A stretch of DNA of 64,000 nucleotides from Synergistaceae bacterium UBA6083 (GTDB lineage Bacteria > Synergistota > Synergistia > Synergistales > 79-D21). The DNA lies in NCBI GenBank assembly GCA_002436015.1, contig DIXJ01000015.1, positions 38,126 to 102,125 of the forward strand, read 5' to 3'. The notes below the pieces were generated by a model, which saw only the letters and a list, made by a program, of their open reading frames with translations, searched no databases and was not told the DNA's origin. Positions 42,877 to 51,791 of this stretch are shown here, piece after piece; the stretch's first letter is position 1; every line of letters starts with the position of its first letter. A program made the position numbers and the translations under genes.

Positions 42877-45069
42877 TCAAAAGGTCACCTGAACGGAGAG
42901 ACCGTTGTCCCCGCTTTCAATGGAACAACTTCCCCCTAGCTGTTCCGTCAGCGTGAAAATCATTTGGAAACCCAGACTATCCAAATCTCTGGGTTGAATC
43001 CCCTTCGCCAGTCCAACCCCGGTGTCTGTAATCTGCAACGACACATGCTCCGCTGTCTCTTTCAGGTTGAAGGTCAGCTTTTTTTCCTTTTCGAACCCTT
43101 CCGGGAAAGCATGCCGAAGGACGTTCGAAAGGATCTCCCCGATGACAAGCCCGACCGAAACCGCCTGCTCCACGTTGAGTTCCACCGGATCTAGATCAAG
43201 ATCAGTTTGCATCCGGTCGACAAGACTGGACCTAAAGACAGAAGCAGCATTATTCAAAAGACGGAGGACAAAGGTGTCGATTCGGATTCGCTCCGTATCC
43301 TCTGACTCTAGAAGCAGTGTGTGAATCATTCCGATCACCCGGAGCCTCGATATGTTGTCCTCCAAGAGGCCTTTTACAGCCTTGTCCGGAAGGCTTTCCG
43401 CCTGAAGTGAAAAAAGACTACTAAGGATCTGGAGGTTGTTGAGAATCCGATGGTGCGTCTCGTTTAGGAACATCTCCTTCTGCCGAACGGATTCTCTCAA
43501 CATCCTTTCTGCTTCCTTCTCAACGGAAATATCCGTAGCGGACCCGACAAACTGACATACACCCTCGCTATTTGAAGACCGAGGCATCAGGAAGAAACGA
43601 ACCCACTTCTCCTTCTGCCCCAGAGAGTTGATCCGGCAATCGAATATCACACGCTCCCCGGATGAAACCTCCTTGAGGCTATTGAGGACTCTAGGGCGAT
43701 CCTCCTGTTGGACATAGGAAAGAACCTCTTCCATGGGAATCGGGTTTTGGGGGCTGACTGGATCAGGAAGTCCGAAGATCTTTTCGATTCCAGCCGTTAC
43801 CCACTCCAGATCCATCCTGCCCGAAACGACTTTCGCCTGGAACGCAGCATCACTGGAAAGCATAGAAACCAGACGATAGCGCTCTTCGCTAATTCTTAAC
43901 TCCTTCTCCAATTTCCTTCTCTTTAGAACATTTGCACCCAGGATAATTGAGAAAATAGCCAAGGCCAGAATAGATGCCGAAGAACCCATGATGATCTTTC
44001 GGTATCTCCAAAATGGTGACTGCGGCTCGTTCACAACTTCTGCCCCCGAGGGTAAATCTGCCGGTGTAACCTTTATACGGTTAAGGTTCGCATAATCGAA
44101 CATCTTTACCGGTGGCAAATCCAAAACCGGGCGAATCGTTTCAACCTTCTCCCCTCTGAGGATTCTGACGGCAACACCAGCAGCAGCGGAGCCAAGCTTC
44201 TCACTAGACGTGACACTCCCCCCGATAGCACCCATGAATCGTACCCAGGTTTCCAATGGGGAGAAGAGGAAAACTTCAGGCTTGCCCGCAAGGATTTGTT
44301 CGACCTCCCTGGCCCGGTATGGGCGGTCGATCGCAACTCGGGTCATAGCCAGGGGGATCACGACGGTCCCCTTTTTTAGGCCGTCAATGACACTTTTCAA
44401 TTCCTCGATTGAAGTTCCTGAAAGGAACTCGATGCTGAGATCAGGATAAAGTCCCGGCAATTGCCTGGCCTTTTCCAGGTTGATTTGCCCTGAGGTCGTG
44501 CTATCGGTGATAAAGACAACCTTTTTAGAGTCAGGGATAAAAGTCAAGGCCAGATCCAGCGTTCCCTTGACGTCGGGATCTTCAAATACTCCAGTGGTAT
44601 TACCTGAGACGAGGGCTTTCCGGAGAAGTACCGGGCTGTTCACCCCACAGAAGATCAAAGGGACTCCCGGGAAAATTTTCTTACCGTGCTCAAGCATGAA
44701 AGACAATGCCGCATCATCCACAGCGATTACGAGGCGAAAAGGAATCTCCCTGTACTTGATTTCGTACAACTTCGCGAAGACCGGGAAGGTTTCATTTATG
44801 TCATACTTAATCGTTTCCATATGTTCAAAATAAAAGGACGCATCAAGCTTAGAAGTCGAAAAAGTCTTTCTGATCCCTGCCGTAATTCCCTGACTCCAGG
44901 TGTATCCAGGACTGTAGGAGTGGAGTATCAGGACATTCGGAGGGGCTGCTGACGCAACTTGAACCAAAGGAACGGCTAGGAAGAAAATGGAACAGAAGCA
45001 AGCAGCCATTGAAAAGATTGCCCGGGCCACTCCAGAAAATTTTCCTCTGCCTGTAATATCCATCTTCAT
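42877..45069 (-). CDS. Sensor histidine kinase with periplasmic ABC-type binding domain
   Basis: The 730-residue product has a signal/membrane segment and a periplasmic ABC substrate-binding-like domain (about 40-340, PNVLILHSYSPGYTWSQGIT, FPGVPLIFCGVNSPV, KVVFITDSTTSGQINLEKAR). A membrane segment lies near 370, followed by a PAS domain (400-520). A HisKA_2 helix has NETHHRILNNLQILSSLFSL with the phospho-His, and a HATPase domain has ITDTGVGLAKGI. It would sense a ligand outside and signal to the regulator 24 nt downstream. The start is ATG 45069; ATG 45063 is also possible. Confidence 0.88.
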   Translation of the reverse strand: MKMDITGRGKFSGVARAIFSMAACFCSIFFLAVPLVQVASAAPPNVLILHSYSPGYTWSQGITAGIRKTFSTSKLDASFYFEHMETIKYDINETFPVFAKLYEIKYREIPFRLVIAVDDAALSFMLEHGKKIFPGVPLIFCGVNSPVLLRKALVSGNTTGVFEDPDVKGTLDLALTFIPDSKKVVFITDSTTSGQINLEKARQLPGLYPDLSIEFLSGTSIEELKSVIDGLKKGTVVIPLAMTRVAIDRPYRAREVEQILAGKPEVFLFSPLETWVRFMGAIGGSVTSSEKLGSAAAGVAVRILRGEKVETIRPVLDLPPVKMFDYANLNRIKVTPADLPSGAEVVNEPQSPFWRYRKIIMGSSASILALAIFSIILGANVLKRRKLEKELRISEERYRLVSMLSSDAAFQAKVVSGRMDLEWVTAGIEKIFGLPDPVSPQNPIPMEEVLSYVQQEDRPRVLNSLKEVSSGERVIFDCRINSLGQKEKWVRFFLMPRSSNSEGVCQFVGSATDISVEKEAERMLRESVRQKEMFLNETHHRILNNLQILSSLFSLQAESLPDKAVKGLLEDNISRLRVIGMIHTLLLESEDTERIRIDTFVLRLLNNAASVFRSSLVDRMQTDLDLDPVELNVEQAVSVGLVIGEILSNVLRHAFPEGFEKEKKLTFNLKETAEHVSLQITDTGVGLAKGIQPRDLDSLGFQMIFTLTEQLGGSCSIESGDNGLSVQVTF

Positions 45070-45353
45070 AATCTCCCGTCCCTTTCCTGAGAAGACCTTT
45101 AACCCTCATCATGCTGCTTCTTACTGAAACTTTTTTATCATAACCCCCAACCCCGATGCACAGGTCTACTCTATCCGAACTTCTCGAAAGATTTATATTC
45201 TGCCCATAGGTTCAAGGCCCCCTTTCTCTATCCTCCTCATAAACCGGTCCGATTCACCACTTGATTGCTTATGGTTGTTGAACACGTTTCCGTCCTCACT
45301 CCTCAGGAACACGACCGGTTTCTTCGACACGAACGATTCCTCCTTTCAGGTTT
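45070..45353. other. Upstream region of the sensor kinase, nothing recognised
   Basis: 284 bases without a gene or clear motif, ending at the repeat block that follows. Confidence 0.4.
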
Positions 45354-45572
45354 TGGACATGGAAAAAGCCGCCATCCCCTTTTCAGGAGCCAGCGGCTGA
45401 TGGAAATTGCGGTCATAACGGTCACGGCGGCAATGGGAAAGGCCCCGGCTTGATTCACCGAGGCCTTTCCGGAGGTAGGAGTAGGTGCGGGGTCCGCTCA
45501 GGTCGTCTTCGTCTGTCATGGATCTTACCCAACAAGTCTTTCAGCCGCTTTGTCGGCTTTCCCACAATTCCG

Positions 45573-45803
45573 TTACACCTCCTCTTCTTCCTCAAAGTCC
45601 TCATCCTGCCCTTCTCCACCCATGTCGATTTCGACCTTCACGACCCGGCGATCCTCTTTTGCGGCATAGACCGGATAACTGCCGTCCCCACAGCCGGTGG
45701 AAAAGCAGACCGCCAGGCCGTTGATGACAGAGTCGCCCCTTTCCGCCCCCAAACTCTTCTCCATTAATCTTTCTCTCGTCTTGCGCATTCTTTCACCCAT
45801 CAT
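45573..45803 (-). pseudogene. C-terminal fragment of a DUF4241-like protein
   Basis: A 76-codon frame with an ATG at 45803. The second half GDSVINGLAVCFSTGCGDGS, YPVYAAKEDRRVVKVEIDMG matches the end of DUF4241 proteins, which are usually much longer. The first 25 residues are charged and unrelated. No clear ribosome site is seen. It is either a remnant or a minimal protein; the copy at 49167-49403 is broken by a TGA, which favours remnant. Confidence 0.6.
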
Positions 45804-45860
45804 GCCGTCCTATCCCCCCAAAAACCCCGTGCTTCAGCCCAAATGGCTTCGCAAGAAAAA

Positions 45861-45886
45861 AGGGAACCTCCGTTAGGAGATTCCCT
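45861..45886 (-). terminator. Terminator of beta-helix CTERM gene 3
   Basis: AGGGAACCTCC and GGAGATTCCCT arms, then six T residues on the minus strand. Recurrent family. Confidence 0.75.
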
Positions 45887-45928
45887 CTCGTTCTGACCTT
45901 ATCGCAATTTTTATCCGGACTTGGGTTT

Positions 45929-47254
45929 CTACCTGGACTTCCTCAGCAGCAGGCCCAGCGGTGCAAGCAACAGCAGGAACAGCGGGTTCAGGATGCCGGT
46001 GTTGCAACCACTGCTGGAATCATCATCGTCCTCCTCTCCCTCCCAGGCCGTCGTCCGCCAGTTCGCGTAGTCGACATAGGAAGAGACCTTCTTGCCGAGC
46101 CCGTCCAAGTTGTTATAATTCGGGGTTCCAGGCAAAGCTTTGTCGTCATAGGGTCCGCTGGCATCCCCCCACCAGTTTCCCTGCGCGTCGATCTCGCCAC
46201 TCTCAGTCTTGTAAAATCCCCAGGACGCCGCGTCCGCATCCCCGATGATGTTGTTGTCCCTGAAGGTAGCCGTCGAATCGGCATTCATGTTGAAGGTACC
46301 GACATAAATCCCGCTGACTTCATCATCGTCGGCGTTCGTCTCGATCGTGTTGTAGCGGACCGTCAAGTCTCCCGAAATCACCGAGAAAAGGTCGCTCAGG
46401 TCCATCCCGGTTCCGTCGATCCTGATCTCGTTCTTTTCGATAAAGGCCGATACCCGGCTCCCACCCTGGACCCCGAAACCAATTACGTAAATTCCGTATT
46501 CCAGGTCGCCCGAGATCGTGTTGTCGGAAATATGCGTCGTGCCCTCCACATTGCCGATGGTGATTCCCGTATAGCAACCGGAGTCCGGTTCTGCCGCAAT
46601 CGTGTTGCCGGTAATCGTGATCGTCATCGTCGAGCCGTTCTTGCCCAGATCCTGGATATCGATTGCAGAGTAATTGTTTTCGAATGTGTTCCCGGAGATG
46701 TCCACCGCACAGCCCTCAAAATCCTCTGCATGGACGGCCTCATTACAATCCCTGAAGGTGTTGTTCGTGACCGTGAAGCCGTAGGTCATGTTTTCCCAGC
46801 TTAACGCCTTGATTGCGTAAGTTGAGAACCCGATAAAGGTGCAATTCGTGATCGTCACCGGGCTTGCCGGACTACCGCCGCCGAAGACAACGCATTCGTC
46901 TGTCCCGCCGCTATCCGCTTCGAAGTGCAGCCCGTCGATCGTGATCCCGATGTTGTCCCCTACGCTGACGATTGGGGAATCGCCGGCGACGATTCTCGCT
47001 CCGCCCGTGGTCTCCGTCTGCAGTGTCAGGCCGTCCACGTTAACCACGATTGCACTGATAAGGTTATACGTGCCATTGTTGAAGACGATCGTGTCCCCAG
47101 GGTCAGCGCTGGCGATCACAGAGTTGATCTCATCGTAATCTTGCGTCTCGTCAACCGGGTACGTCGCCGCCAACGAAACGCCGCCAAAGGCAAATACCAG
47201 CCCAAATACCAGCAAAACGAATAATACCGTTCTCCTGCCCGAGCTATTAACCAT
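45929..47254 (-). CDS. Synergist-CTERM beta-helix surface protein 3
   Basis: The 441-residue product has a signal peptide (GRRTVLFVLLVFGLVFAFGG), DYDEINSVIASADPGDTIVF, and beta-helix rungs (VTITNCTFIGF, FTVTNNTFRDCNEAVHAEDF, VDISGNTFENNYSAIDIQD, ITGNTIAAEPDSGCYTGITI). NWWGDASGPYDDKALPGTPN, a Glu/Asp-rich linker and tail GCNTGILNPLFLLLL complete it. It is a close paralogue of protein 2 with local rung changes. The 5' leader is shared with it for at least 80 bases. Confidence 0.88.
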   Translation of the reverse strand: MVNSSGRRTVLFVLLVFGLVFAFGGVSLAATYPVDETQDYDEINSVIASADPGDTIVFNNGTYNLISAIVVNVDGLTLQTETTGGARIVAGDSPIVSVGDNIGITIDGLHFEADSGGTDECVVFGGGSPASPVTITNCTFIGFSTYAIKALSWENMTYGFTVTNNTFRDCNEAVHAEDFEGCAVDISGNTFENNYSAIDIQDLGKNGSTMTITITGNTIAAEPDSGCYTGITIGNVEGTTHISDNTISGDLEYGIYVIGFGVQGGSRVSAFIEKNEIRIDGTGMDLSDLFSVISGDLTVRYNTIETNADDDEVSGIYVGTFNMNADSTATFRDNNIIGDADAASWGFYKTESGEIDAQGNWWGDASGPYDDKALPGTPNYNNLDGLGKKVSSYVDYANWRTTAWEGEEDDDDSSSGCNTGILNPLFLLLLAPLGLLLRKSR

Positions 47255-47422
47255 CCGCGGACACCCTCTTTCGTCGAGTTGGATTATTTATCACTCTATC
47301 TAAATATTAAGATTTCTTTGCTATCTTAAAATGCTGTTCGCTTATTTGTCTACCCTCCTTTTCACTAATCTTCACATTCGTGCTCGCGCTATTTTTAGGT
47401 GTATTCGGGCCCACCATACGAA

Positions 47423-47453
47423 AGGGGGGCCCCTCCTATCGGAGGTTCCCCCT
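47423..47453 (-). terminator. Terminator of the DUF2235 gene
   Basis: A GC-rich hairpin of the recurrent family (CCCCTCC and GGAGGTTCCCC arms), about 56 nt after the stop. Confidence 0.65.
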
Positions 47454-47508
47454 CGAACGATCATCTTGCAATTACCGCGTTTAAGTTATTAGTGATTCTA
47501 CCTGCCTT

Positions 47509-48534
47509 TTATAATTGCCGCCTCACCATGTCAACAAAACTCATGTTATGAGGTGGCCTGTAGTTACTAGATTTATCCTTCCATCGGGCAATTGCGCTCT
47601 CATCGATAATTTCCATGCCGTTTCGAGTTTTCCCGATAGGCCGATTCACGCGATATCGCAAAAAATAAAGCAGTTTATTCCAAGGCTTGTGAAAAGGGGC
47701 AAATCCATATCCCTGATTCGTTTCGACAATCGAATCAAATACAAGCCCACAATCGCTTGCCTTGTGCTGCATCCACCGCAACGTGATATCCGACAGGCGC
47801 GTATCTTCGTACCCGCCCCCAATGTCGCTGTGAGAACCTACGAACCAGCGCTGCTCCATTCTTTGCCCATCCTTCAGCTTATCCGAATCCCAGAGCGTGA
47901 CGTCGAAATCCTTCCTCCTCTCATCGATAGCGACAGCGTGATAGGCATTCCTTACGATTTTGCTCAATTCCGTATCATGGAAGGCAAAAAGAGTTTTATC
48001 GCCTAGCTTTTCCAGTACGAAGAGAGGGAGTCCAAGGGATCCAACCGTATCCCAAACCCCGATGAATTTGATTTCCACTTCTCGTGAAAAAGCATCACGA
48101 AAGCACTTCGCCTCCTCGATATCAGGTCCTGCGTCCCTTTGCCGGTACAGGTCGTAAGCCACGTCGACCATATGAACCTGCTTCCGATGCAAAATCCCGC
48201 ATTTGCGTATCAACCCTGCCAAGCTCCTCGCCGTATAAGACCCCCTGCTGAATCCAAAGAGGAATATCTCGTCTCCTTCTTCGTAATTCGAAGCCAACCA
48301 GGTGTACCCCTTCTGTATGTTGCGTGTTAAACCGTATCCTGTTGCACCGCCTATGGCAGAATCCAACGTGCCTTTTGTTCCGACACCCGAGATATAGATT
48401 TTTTCCTGGCTCGTTTCTTCCCCAGTGGAAATCAAGTTGTAGATCTTGAGGACATTCGTCTCCTTCCACTCTCTTCCTTTTTCAGGTTTCTTATTCCATG
48501 TCCCATCGAAACAAAGGGCAAGTTTCTTTGGCAT
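47509..48534 (-). CDS. DUF2235 alpha/beta-hydrolase (Tle1-like)
   Basis: The 341-residue product starts KKLALCFDGTWNKKPEKG and has the lipase-type elbow IFLFGFSRGSYTARSLAGLI (GFSRGS), FIGVWDTVGSLGLPL and WFVGSHSDIGGGYEDTRLSD. These are the DUF2235 marks shared with Tle1 phospholipases. No signal peptide. Some relatives are type VI effectors, but no secretion genes are present here, so a cytoplasmic hydrolase is as likely. GGAGGAGAG precedes ATG 48534. Lower GC near its ends suggests a foreign origin. Confidence 0.87.
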   Translation of the reverse strand: MPKKLALCFDGTWNKKPEKGREWKETNVLKIYNLISTGEETSQEKIYISGVGTKGTLDSAIGGATGYGLTRNIQKGYTWLASNYEEGDEIFLFGFSRGSYTARSLAGLIRKCGILHRKQVHMVDVAYDLYRQRDAGPDIEEAKCFRDAFSREVEIKFIGVWDTVGSLGLPLFVLEKLGDKTLFAFHDTELSKIVRNAYHAVAIDERRKDFDVTLWDSDKLKDGQRMEQRWFVGSHSDIGGGYEDTRLSDITLRWMQHKASDCGLVFDSIVETNQGYGFAPFHKPWNKLLYFLRYRVNRPIGKTRNGMEIIDESAIARWKDKSSNYRPPHNMSFVDMVRRQL

Positions 48535-48947
48535 GGCCCTCTCCTCCATTTCTCTAGGTTTTTTATTTATTAATTTTACTCGCGTCCTGGCCTTTTCTGC
48601 TTTGTAGGTTTCCCTCATTTCCCGCTTTTACCACTTCCATGAATATCATCCAGGGACGACAGGATAGGACGGTGGCAAAAGAGCGAGCAGAGCATTCTGG
48701 GTAGCTAATCGAGTTGGATGGATTTGTTTTCTAAGGGGAATTTCGGGAAAGCTGGGAAACGATGATTGTTCCCCCCACGGCAACAAACAAGCTCAATCCC
48801 CCTCCAACAGGCTTCAGCGGATCGGTACTGAAGGCAGTTTCGCATTGTTATTCTGAAGGAGGTTATTGCAGCCTCAAGCCTTTTTATGTCCTCGATATCA
48901 CGGTTATGACACCGTATAGGCCGTGTGACTTGGCTCGGGCACTCAAT
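48535..48947. other. Intergenic region, nothing recognised
   Basis: 413 bases without a convincing gene. It separates the DUF2235 gene from repeat copy 2. Confidence 0.4.
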
Positions 48948-49166
48948 TGGACATGAAAAAGGCCGCCATCCCCTTTTCAGGAGCCAGCGGCTGATGGAAA
49001 TTGCGGTCATAACGGTCACGGCGGCAATGGGAAAGGCCCCGGCTTGATTCACCGAGGCCTTTCCGGAGGTAGGGGTGGGTGCGGGGTCGGCTCAGGTCGT
49101 CTTCGTCTGTCATGGATCTTACCCAACAAGTCTTTCAGCCGCGTTGTCGGCCTTTCCACAGTTCCG

Positions 49167-49403
49167 TTACACCTCCTCTTCCTCGCCAAAGTCCTCATCC
49201 TGCCCTTCTCCACCCATGTCGATTTCGACCTTCAAGATCCGGCCATCCTCTCTTGCGGCATAGACCGGATAGCTGCCGTCCCCACAGTCAGTGGAAAAGC
49301 AGACCGCCAGGCCGTTGAAGACAGAGTCGGCCCCTTGCTCTCCTCAGGATTCCTCCACATTCTTAATCTTCCCTCGCGTCTTGCGAATCTTTTCACCCAT
49401 CAT
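49167..49403 (-). pseudogene. DUF4241-like fragment with in-frame TGA
   Basis: The frame from ATG 49403 has TGA at 49344-49346 (codon 20), then GADSVFNGLAVCFSTDCGDG and YPVYAAREDGRILKVEIDMG, matching the fragment at 45573-45803. The TGA and the missing N-terminal domain mark it as a relic. Confidence 0.65.
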
Positions 49404-49460
49404 GCCGTCCCATCCCCCCAAAAACCCCGTGCTTCAGCCCAAATGGCTTCGCGAGAAAAA

Positions 49461-49486
49461 GGGGAATCTCCATTAGGAGATTCCCC
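49461..49486 (-). terminator. Terminator of beta-helix CTERM gene 4
   Basis: Perfect 11-bp arms GGGGAATCTCC and GGAGATTCCCC with a 4-nt loop, then five T residues on the minus strand. The cleanest member of the recurrent family. Confidence 0.8.
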
Positions 49487-49527
49487 CTCGTTCTGACCTT
49501 ATCGCAACTTTTCCCAGGCTTAAATTT

Positions 49528-50799
49528 CTACCTGGACTTCCTCAGCAGCAGGCCGAGCGGAGCGAGCAGCAACAGGAACAGCGGGTTCAGGATACCGGCG
49601 TTGCAGCCACTGCTCGAATCGTCATCCTCTTCCCAGGCCGAACCCAGCCAGGGATCGTAGTCGACCGAGTCGGAAACGGTGTCCCCACTACCGCCGGGGT
49701 TATCGTCATGCGTGGGTCCGCTTGCGTCGCCCCACCAGTTGTTTTCCGCATTGATCACGACCCCGTTTCCCGCGTTCTGGAACCCAAACCAGTTCCCCTC
49801 GATATTGTTTTCGGTAAAGAGGATCTCTGTCTGCGAGTCGTTTGCCAAGGCTCCAAAATTGTTGACCTTTATCCCGTAATTGTTTCCCTCGAGGGTGTTG
49901 CGACGAACCGTCAGTTCGCCGGGAGCATTCTCGAACAAATCCTCGAAATACATCCCGATCCCCGTAACCGAAATCCGGTTCTTTTCCACTCGCGTGGTCG
50001 ACCGGTTCGTCCCATCGGTCCCTATCGCTTCGAAATAGATTCCGTATTCGTAATCCCCTTCGATCGTGTTTCCCGAAATCTCCACCGTCGCCCCGCCGCC
50101 CGCATCTTCAAGGTAAATCCCGTAACTGCATTCCGAGCCGGCCGAAGCGGTGATCGTATTGCCCGTTATTTGCACGTTTTCCGAACCAAAGGTGGGACCT
50201 GAGGATCCGATCTCGATCCCGTAATCGCAGTCCTCGAACACATTATCGGAGATGTTGACCGTCCAGCCCTCTACCGACAGATACGGGCCTTCATTGCAAT
50301 TCCTGAACGTGTTGCCCGTGATCGTGAGAACCTGGGATGCGGTATCGAAAAGAGCCTCAATTGAATAATCAAACCCGACGAGCTCGTTGTTGGTTATTGT
50401 TACAGGACCGGAAGGAGCACCTCCATTATGGAGGATCCCATTATAGTCATTGACATTTACGGTTCCCATGTAAAAACCGTCTATCGTGATTGCGCAGCCA
50501 TCGTCGATTTCGAAGATAGTATAGCCATCTTGGTACAGTTTCGCCCCGCCCCGGGTTTGAGACTGGAGGGTCAGGCCGCTGATTTGAACTCTTATGCTGC
50601 CGGTTAGGTTATACGTGCCGTCCTCGAAGAGGATCGTGTCTCCCTCATCCGCGCTTTGGATCACGGCATTAATGACATCGTAGTCCGACCCTACGGTGAT
50701 ATTGCGCGTGGCTGCCAACGAAACGCTGCCAAAGGCGAATACCAGCCCAAATACCAGCAAGAAAAATAAAACCGTTCTCCTACAATAACGATCCCTCAT
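49528..50799 (-). CDS. Synergist-CTERM beta-helix surface protein 4
   Basis: The 423-residue product has a signal peptide (CRRTVLFFLLVFGLVFAFGS), DYDVINAVIQSADEGDTILF, and beta-helix rungs (VTITNNELVGF, LTITGNTFRNCNEGPYLSVE, VNISDNVFEDCDYGIEIGSS). ENNWWGDASGPTHDDNPGGS, an acidic linker and tail GCNAGILNPLFLLLL complete it. The C-terminal third is closest to protein 1 (22900-24180), the N-terminal third to proteins 2 and 3, so it looks mosaic. No catalytic residues are recognised. Confidence 0.88.
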   Translation of the reverse strand: MRDRYCRRTVLFFLLVFGLVFAFGSVSLAATRNITVGSDYDVINAVIQSADEGDTILFEDGTYNLTGSIRVQISGLTLQSQTRGGAKLYQDGYTIFEIDDGCAITIDGFYMGTVNVNDYNGILHNGGAPSGPVTITNNELVGFDYSIEALFDTASQVLTITGNTFRNCNEGPYLSVEGWTVNISDNVFEDCDYGIEIGSSGPTFGSENVQITGNTITASAGSECSYGIYLEDAGGGATVEISGNTIEGDYEYGIYFEAIGTDGTNRSTTRVEKNRISVTGIGMYFEDLFENAPGELTVRRNTLEGNNYGIKVNNFGALANDSQTEILFTENNIEGNWFGFQNAGNGVVINAENNWWGDASGPTHDDNPGGSGDTVSDSVDYDPWLGSAWEEDDDSSSGCNAGILNPLFLLLLAPLGLLLRKSR

Positions 50800-51117
50800 A
50801 CTGCCACACCTTCTTTCTTTGAGTTGGATTGATCACCCTGTTGCAAGGATATTGCATTATTTTATTATCTTAGGCGACAAGCGTAACTATTGTCGAGGAC
50901 TCCCCATCATTAATCTTTTCTCTCGTCTTGCGAATCTTTTCACCCATCGTGTCGTCCCGCCCGTAAAAGACCCATGTTTCAGCCCGCACAGCCTCGTCTA
51001 TCAATCCCATTCATAACTCCGGCTTATAGCCTGAAATAATTCAACGAAATATTCATGCAAAAACTAAGGGAATCCCTGATTGTTAAATCGAGGGATTCCC
51101 TTGAAAATAGTCTATAT
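50800..51117 (-). repeat. Repeat-rich gap with tRNA-Leu terminator and a DUF4241 start relic
   Basis: 50915-50960 resembles the N-terminal coding part of the DUF4241-like fragments (MGEKIRKTREKI on the minus strand). 51005-51103 is the tRNA-Leu downstream repeat, copy 3, with terminator arms 51067-51078 and 51092-51103. Confidence 0.7.
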
Positions 51118-51204
51118 GGTGCCGGAGGGGGGACTCGAACCCCCACAGACCCAAGGCCCGGCGGATTTTGAGTCCGCTGCGTCTACCATTCCGCCACTCC
51201 GGCA
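51118..51204 (-). tRNA. tRNA-Leu (anticodon CAA)
   Basis: 87 nt including an encoded CCA (51118-51120). The acceptor GCCGGAG pairs with CTCCGGC. The D arm is GGCGGAATGGTAGACGC; the anticodon stem GCGGA/TCCGC encloses CTCAAAA with anticodon CAA; a long variable arm and T arm GGGGG-TTCGAGT-CCCCC follow. The long variable arm and CAA give leucine. A strong terminator lies 14 nt downstream. Confidence 0.95.
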
Positions 51205-51330
51205 GCGGCATTTGTATAACATACCACGGGTCACTTGTCCAGAAAACCGCTTATTTGGTACCATAGGACCCTTGCTCCGATTATTTTGAAAGATTTTAAA
51301 CCCGGAGCGATAGAAACGGGGTGGAAATAA

Positions 51331-51768
51331 ATGGAAAGCCTGCCGGGATCGAACGGGTGTTTCGTCTGTGATGCGACCGGGAAAAACCCGAAATCCCTCA
51401 AGTTGGAAATCCTATGGGACGAATCTGCGAACGAGGTAGTGATCCCTTTCGTTCCCGATGATTCCTGGTGCGGGTTCGAAGGGTTCGCACACGGCGGCAT
51501 CCTGACGGCGATCTGTGACGATGCAATGGCCTGGGCCGCCAGGAAAAAAACAGGGGCCTGGAGCGTTACGGCCAACATTTCCGTTCGCTTTATGCGGAGC
51601 GTGAAGGTTGGGGCCGCCTACGAGGCAAGGGGCGAGCTGACGAGACAGGATGGGAAGAAGTCCCATACCCAGGCTGTGATCCGGGATAGTGAGGGGAAAC
51701 CTTGCGTTGAGGCAAAAGCGGTTTTCGTCGAGGTTCCGGAAGAGAAGCTTTTCGGGGAGCAGGGGTAA
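51331..51768 (+). CDS. Hotdog-fold thioesterase (PaaI-like)
   Basis: The 145-residue product begins with a Cys pair (GCFVCDATGKNPKSL) and has the hotdog core GFEGFAHGGILTAICDDAMA, where HGG marks the active-site helix, then ITANISVRFMRSVKVGAAYE-like strands and SHTQAVIRDSEGKPCVEAKA. It likely hydrolyses an acyl-CoA. The order of the next genes suggests a short co-directional set (51331-52833). Confidence 0.82.
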   Translation: MESLPGSNGCFVCDATGKNPKSLKLEILWDESANEVVIPFVPDDSWCGFEGFAHGGILTAICDDAMAWAARKKTGAWSVTANISVRFMRSVKVGAAYEARGELTRQDGKKSHTQAVIRDSEGKPCVEAKAVFVEVPEEKLFGEQG

Positions 51769-51791
51769 TCATTTCAGGGGAGGGTTCTTTT

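Larger units (their letters stand above)
45354..45990 (-). repeat. Long dispersed repeat, copy 1 (pairs with 48948-49590)
   Basis: Close to 90 percent identical by eye to 48948-49590. Read on the minus strand, it runs from the CTERM gene end through a terminator and a DUF4241-like fragment to a non-coding core with a 13-bp hairpin (45436-45470). The core recurs inverted at 27350-27500. Confidence 0.8.
48948..49590 (-). repeat. Long dispersed repeat, copy 2 (pairs with 45354-45990)
   Basis: The same order of elements as copy 1, with scattered substitutions. The non-coding core lies at 49029-49180. Together with the CTERM genes at 45929 and 49528, this makes a 3.6-kb spaced duplication. Confidence 0.8.

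Noticed and set aside
45573..45803. Complete small DUF4241 gene
   Set aside because: Only the last part of the family is present, no ribosome site is seen, and the sister copy carries an in-frame stop.
47509..48534. DUF2235 protein as a type VI effector
   Set aside because: No secretion, VgrG, PAAR or immunity genes are in the window.
33290..51103. Repeats as a CRISPR array
   Set aside because: Copies are long, kilobases apart and flanked by genes; no short regularly spaced repeats or cas genes are present.
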